This document shows, one piece after another, positions 8,040 through 11,891 of a stretch of 11,891 nt of DNA; position 1 is the first letter of the stretch; the number at the start of each line of letters is the position of its first letter. The notes below the pieces were generated by a model, which was given only the letters and a program-made list of their open reading frames with translations, made no database searches and was not told where the DNA came from. The stretch is taken from contig CAJVPJ010001150.1 of NCBI GenBank assembly GCA_910592205.1, forward strand, positions 1 to 11,891, given 5' to 3'. The position numbers and the translations under genes are program-made. This DNA is from Paraglomus occultum. Lineage: Eukaryota; Glomeromycota; Glomeromycetes; Paraglomerales; Paraglomeraceae.

Positions 8040-10097
8040 GGTGGTGATGGTGGTGGTGGTGGTGATGGTGGGTTGAGGGTCGGCCGGGCCTGCGTCTTCG
8101 CCTGCATCTTGGTTTGAGTTGTTTTCCGTGGACCCAGAAGATTCCTGCTCTGTCGAATCGTTTGTAGTATCTTCATCTCCAGTCTGGTTGTTTTCCACGA
8201 GGTCAGAAGACTCCTGCGAGTCATAATCGGTCAAGTTGTTTTCCGCAGACTTTTGCGGCAAACCATATTCTGTTGTAGTTTTACTGGGCTCCCCTTTCTC
8301 TACCGTGTCGCTCACATCTCTTCTAGTTTCAGTAGGTGTCTTTTCCTTCCATCCCAAATTGTCCACCCGTTCAATATAATCAATGTCCATTTCAACGTCA
8401 CTCTCCGGGAGGAATGCTTTGACACCTTTCTCACCAGATAACCCAACCAGCATATGTATAATGCAATCTCCACACTCGAGCTTCTCGTACGCGACACTCA
8501 TGAACACATCTTCGACACTAACATTCTTGACTTTACGTTTCATGAAATCTCTTCCCAAACAATATTCCAGAGATATGCCACAAACTCTCGCATCGGGTTT
8601 TACAACGTCCGGATCATAGAAACCGGAACGGAAAGGTCCTGCGGACTTTAGTTGATAAGGAAACCCGTCAAACGCCGACCAAGTGAATGTAGTCTTTCGG
8701 GGTTGTGGTAATGAGGACTCGTCCATGACAGACTTGTAAGATGATATCGTTACGCGTTTTGCTCCGGGAGCGCGACCATCTCTAAGATAATTGAGAATAG
8801 CAGAACGTTCGGCCCAATTGTAGTTGTTGTCGTGATTGACATCCATCTTGTAAAAGAAAAACGCTTTCAGTAGGGTTTCTCTGTGTTTTTCTATGATATA
8901 GTGGGTGAACATGAATGTGGTGTGAATCTCTGGTGATTCGCCACGGAATTTGTGAGATGCTGTGGCGTAAAACTCATCCTTCCATTGCGAGGTGATTTCG
9001 CGGAGGATCGATGGAGAAAGAATGTGTGTGGAATGGGAGACGTATACGCGATCGCGTCTGCCGAATCGTTTACCTTGAAAAATAAATAATTAATGAGCGT
9101 TAAATTTAGAGCATAAAATATTGCATACGCCTTTCGATCATCGCGCAACAATCTACTTACTCAGCAAGTAATTGGTATATTCCAAAGCGAACCATTCACC
9201 AGGATCTTTGCCACCCCATTTTCGTGGAGATGGAGCCACAGTTAAATGTTGTTCCGTATGGAGGACGTATCCAAAGAGTGGGGTGTAAAAGTCTGTGGGC
9301 AACAATGGCGCTCCAAGGAAGAGATCATCGTTAAAGTAAAGAAACTGTTTGATGAAAAAAAAATTAAATTGTCTTGTAAGAAATACCGAACAATGATGCA
9401 ATGCTCTCTTTTTTTTTTTTTTTATAACCGGAATTCTTACCTGATCAGATAGACCATTTATGTTAACAATCTGAGATTCAATTGCCAATGAATTGAACGT
9501 AGGAAGCAGGTCAGTCTTGTTAACAAACACTTGACTGTGATGCACCATGTGCACCCTGCTCTTTCCAGTCTCTTTGTCTTTCCAAGTCATGTTTAACCAC
9601 TGAGGAACCTGTCCATTGCGGTGTTCGTCATGTCCATAATCAGCACTCACGACGACTATATTACTAACATATTTTCCAAGCATGCTCTCTATAGAACGAA
9701 TCGAATATCGTAACTCGTCATAGTCACGATAATGTTTGGCTTCCCTGGGCGAAGAACTTCGCCATGTTGAATATTTGGCCATGAGATTGACATGTCTTGG
9801 ATCGCTACCATTTACCCAACTATATACAACGTCAAGCGGTGCAAGTGAGAGCGGAGGGCCCGAGAATGTCCCAAGTGATATCCAGGTTTCCTGCCAGGTT
9901 GTGTTTTTATGAGATTGGCTGGCTGCTGTATCTACTAAATCTATTGGTACGGGCGCGCCGGTGGATAATGTAAACTCGTTAGAAAATATGACGGACTCTC
10001 CTGCGTTTGCGTTGTATTGGAAAATAAATAACATGATGGATGAAAAAGCAGCCAATAGAATAGTGCGCCGAGGTATAGTTATTCCTGACGAAATCAT
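7566..10097 (-). CDS. Stealth-family sugar-phosphate transferase (GlcNAc-1-phosphotransferase-like)
   Basis: Spliced model: exons 9441-10097, 9161-9344 and 7566-9073; 782 aa. Introns are 96 nt (phase 0) and 87 nt (phase 1). Residues 12-30 form an N-terminal signal anchor, implying a type II ER/Golgi protein. All four Stealth regions appear in order: CR1 DVVYSWVNGSD (89-99); CR2 from DYDELRYSIRSIE (125) through LPTF.SLAIES to FLYFNDDLFLG (220-230); CR3 KRFGRRDRVYVSH...HKFRGESPEIH (282-331); CR4 FCLNDN...FLKAYFP (about 735-768). An EF-hand-like loop (D358, N360, D362, Y365, E369) lies between CR3 and CR4, as in animal GNPTAB. Residues about 524-690 are acidic then Asn/Thr-rich low complexity, encoded by unstable repeats. 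The family transfers sugar-1-phosphate to glycans; the substrate here is unknown. The start is the first ATG before the anchor. Confidence 0.85.
7856..8072. repeat. Coding trinucleotide tracts for poly-Thr and poly-Asn
   Basis: Within exon 3 of the Stealth gene. On the plus strand the order is GGT-rich minisatellite, 19 uninterrupted GTT units (7968-8024), then GGT with GAT interruptions. Read on the minus strand these encode Thr-rich, Asn19 and Thr/Ser-rich segments. The uninterrupted GTT run is the type of tract expected to vary in length between strains. Because the unit is 3 nt, length changes keep the frame. Confidence 0.95.
7871..7960. repeat. 30-bp coding minisatellite (NSQSSTT-type decapeptide)
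   Basis: Three near-identical 30-bp units (7871-7900, 7901-7930, 7931-7960) plus partial copies on both sides. They encode an N-S-Q-S-S-T-T-[TA]-T-T decapeptide on the minus strand in the linker before CR4. Unit differences are single base changes. Confidence 0.9.
9409..9423. repeat. Homopolymer T15 in intron
   Basis: Fifteen T on the plus strand, that is A15 in the transcript of the first Stealth intron (9345-9440), starting 17 nt into the intron. A likely sequencing or slippage error site, but since it is intronic it should not alter the protein. Confidence 0.9.
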
Positions 10098-10464
10098 CTC
10101 TTGAGAAAATGTTCTTTATATTAGATCAAAACGTTCTATTGATCTGTTGTAATGTTCCTTATTATTATTATGTCTATACCAAGAGTTTTCGCGTATACCG
10201 CGTATATCATCTGTTTCCTAACTTTTAAAAGAGTGTTATATAGCTCACGCCCAAAAACGAAAATGACTGATTATGTAGACAGACAGAATTTTTTTTAAGC
10301 TTTTTTTGTTCTAATTTTCCCATCGAGAGAAAGGGTGGTATATATATATATATGTACATATATATATACACCTGTATGATATATTATTATTATCGGGCAT
10401 TGTATGACAGAAAGTTTATTGAAGGATAAGTTGTTATCCATCAATGAAAAAGAGAGATTTATTG
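10098..10464. other. Upstream region of Stealth gene
   Basis: This should hold the Stealth promoter. A minus-strand TATAAAG lies only about 20 nt before the ATG, too close for a usual TATA box unless the leader is very short. A (TA)n microsatellite occupies 10339-10369. No open frame of note. Confidence 0.4.
10339..10369. repeat. TA microsatellite
   Basis: Alternating TA run interrupted once by TGTACA, near-palindromic over its full length. Confidence 0.9.
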
Positions 10465-10668
10465 TTAAGATCGGAGACATATAAAGTTAGGAAGTTGTAT
10501 GTTATTCAGTGAATGAGCTTCTGAATAGAATCGTACACCAATTCTTTCAATCTTTACTCCCCCTTGTTGAGGAGGTTCATCAACTTTTGTGAACTCTAAA
10601 CTATATCGATTTTTTTGCCAAGACTTTTCATAATATTCAATGCCACTGTTAATGGCAAAGATCGGCAA
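10465..10668 (-). CDS. Possible 3'-terminal exon of an unidentified gene
   Basis: A minus-strand frame open for about 67 codons that lacks an ATG near its 5' edge. A good acceptor (ATTAACAG, ending at about 10645) would begin the exon at the Gly-Ile-Glu-Tyr-Tyr-Glu segment. The peptide is of normal globular composition, with charged and aromatic residues and a KIERIGVRFYSE stretch, unlike the Ile/Asn/Lys noise expected from this AT content. An AATAAA (minus strand, 10463-10458) follows the stop by 1 nt. No upstream coding exon was found and the family is not recognised, so this is only a candidate. Confidence 0.3.
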   Translation of the reverse strand: MPIFAINSGIEYYEKSWQKNRYSLEFTKVDEPPQQGGVKIERIGVRFYSEAHSLNNIQLPNFICLRS

Positions 10669-11814
10669 GGATCACCGTGGAAGTGGTTTACGCGGACTAG
10701 TTATGAAACCAAGGGAAAAAGCCGCATATTCTCTGTTCTCTCGCTGTATGATACTTTGCTATAGTAATGGGAATGACCACAAAAGACAATATCTCAAAAG
10801 CCAAACGGGTTAACTCCCAGTCAGTTTGTTCCATATTCTTTTTTGACAATGATCATACTGCTGCTCCTCCTAGCCTTTATTCTTTTTCCTCTGTTTCATA
10901 ATGTGTTACATATTACTGCGGCGCGTGATATTATTCCCAAAAGAAGCTGTCAAATTTGATAATCGTTTTATTTGCCACAGTAACGACAATAATACATATT
11001 AATAACAACAAAGACACTGCAACGTTTTATCTCGTCACTGTGCCTGTAAAATACATGGTTTAATATTAACAAGTTAGTAATCGTACAACAGTGTAGTGCA
11101 CTAGCCACAATGTAATGAATTGCGCCCATGCCGTAGTCCAATGAAAAGGCGCTTCTTTATTTAATCTGCCTTTAACAGGTATAGCTGTCTTGTATTGTGG
11201 AACCATTTGCCACCCGAATTCCGATTCCGATATTAATATCTTACCTAATCAGCATTATCCGATCAACTGTGACCATCGCCAGTGCATTGTCGTAAATCCT
11301 CCAGAATCTCATTACTTGTTATCAGATACTCTTTAAACTTACTGGATAATGTGTGATCCAGGAAACACAGTGTATGGAAGCTTCCTTACCCGTCTCCTTG
11401 TTGTTTTAATAACATCATTGACAGCAGCTATAATACAAGAATGTTGTAACTAAAAGAGCTCCAAATTATTTGAACTCGGTCATGTGAGAGGGTCACAAAA
11501 CATATGAATTTATACAAGTTCAATATACATGATCGTAAATGGTTCATTTGGCGTGACTGCCAAGAAATCTAATAGATGACTTTTACGTCATCTGCATTTG
11601 TACGATGTATCATACACCTACCTGCATTTTTTTAAACACGTTAGCTTTGTGTCGAGGCGGTCGCTTGCAATCTGCACAGACAGACGTTTATCCGGATACC
11701 CTTATCAAATTGTGACTAACGGCAATTAAGTAATCAATGTTTAATTTTTTGTAGAGACTTTTCTACAATAAATGCCTTATTATTATTTCAGTCAGTAGTC
11801 AACTATGCTATAGT
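10669..11814. other. Gene-poor region, no confident gene
   Basis: No reliable gene. The plus strand has a 63-codon open frame without ATG at 11145-11336 that encodes four Cys. The minus strand over 11250-11450 has several donor- and acceptor-like sites with very short open frames, none convincing. A 7-bp inverted repeat (AGATGAC/GTCATCT, 6-nt loop) around a TACGTCA motif lies at 11574-11593. No tRNA, rRNA or transposon terminal structure was seen. Confidence 0.45.
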
Positions 11815-11891
11815 AATACATTCAAAAGGTATCCATTCCAAATAGGCTTCGTTTGCCGAGTTTGTTCGCATTTGTGATTTCTTTATAAATT
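11815..11891. repeat. 77-bp direct repeat, terminal copy
   Basis: Identical to 3219-3295 and ending exactly at the window edge. On the minus strand it encodes the same KKSQMRTNSANEAYLEWIPF segment as the pseudokinase, but immediately past the repeat (in the minus direction, below 11815) the frame reaches a stop within a few codons and resemblance ends. Thus this is either the edge of a paralogous copy lying beyond the window or an assembly junction. Confidence 0.95.

Noticed and set aside
7829-8224. 131-residue Pro/Thr-rich frame on the minus strand and the poly-Gly/poly-Val frame at 7872-8117 on the plus strand
   Set aside because: Both are alternative readings of the trinucleotide tract inside the Stealth exon; repeats free of stop codons keep all these frames open.
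11250-11480. Very short spliced minus-strand frames (for example one starting Met-Arg-Phe-Trp near 11310)
   Set aside because: Splice sites can be chosen to keep 35 to 45 codons open, but several mutually exclusive models are equally good and none has a recognisable motif.

Overview
The window is eukaryotic nuclear DNA, most likely from an early-diverging fungus (Mucoromycota, plausibly Glomeromycotina or a relative). The DNA is AT-rich. Genes are compact and cut by short GT-AG introns (57 to 198 nt, mostly 67 to 96 nt), with AATAAA signals just after stop codons. The leftmost gene belongs to the kinase type, with 'WTSGN' and 'EWIP' blocks before the kinase fold, that is greatly expanded in arbuscular mycorrhizal fungi. 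No bacterial, phage or plasmid feature is visible. The lineage is inferred from protein style, not from a marker gene.

Layout. 1-1380: no confident gene; one possible exon near 703-859. 1381-3815 (minus): a 731-residue, four-exon pseudokinase with an array of degenerate kinase N-lobes before the single full kinase domain. 3816-4462: intergenic, with a TATA box at 3921 and a doubtful 80-codon hydrophobic ORF. 4463-4891 (plus): a two-exon SNAPIN-like (BLOC-1/BORC) subunit. 5049-5898 (minus): a three-exon protein with an MJ1316/DUF504 RNA-end-recognition domain and a coiled-coil tail, convergent with SNAPIN. 6054-7331 (plus): a two-exon SANT-domain protein resembling the RNA polymerase I factor Rrn5, sharing a 155-bp divergent promoter with the DUF504 gene. 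7566-10097 (minus): a three-exon Stealth-family sugar-phosphate transferase (782 aa), convergent with the Rrn5-like gene, carrying an EF-hand-like loop and a long Asn/Thr tract. 10098-11814: gene-poor, with a possible small terminal exon at 10465-10668. 11815-11891: an exact 77-bp copy of a stretch inside the kinase gene.

These are housekeeping and accessory genes side by side; nothing suggests an operon-like pathway. Four of the five real genes are split by introns so that no single ORF shows their identity; the gene models given here were assembled by hand from frame, splice sites and family motifs. The two most notable points are the pseudokinase built by repeated duplication of an exon-sized N-lobe unit, and the 77-bp terminal repeat, whose length and abrupt edge look like an assembly-graph junction.
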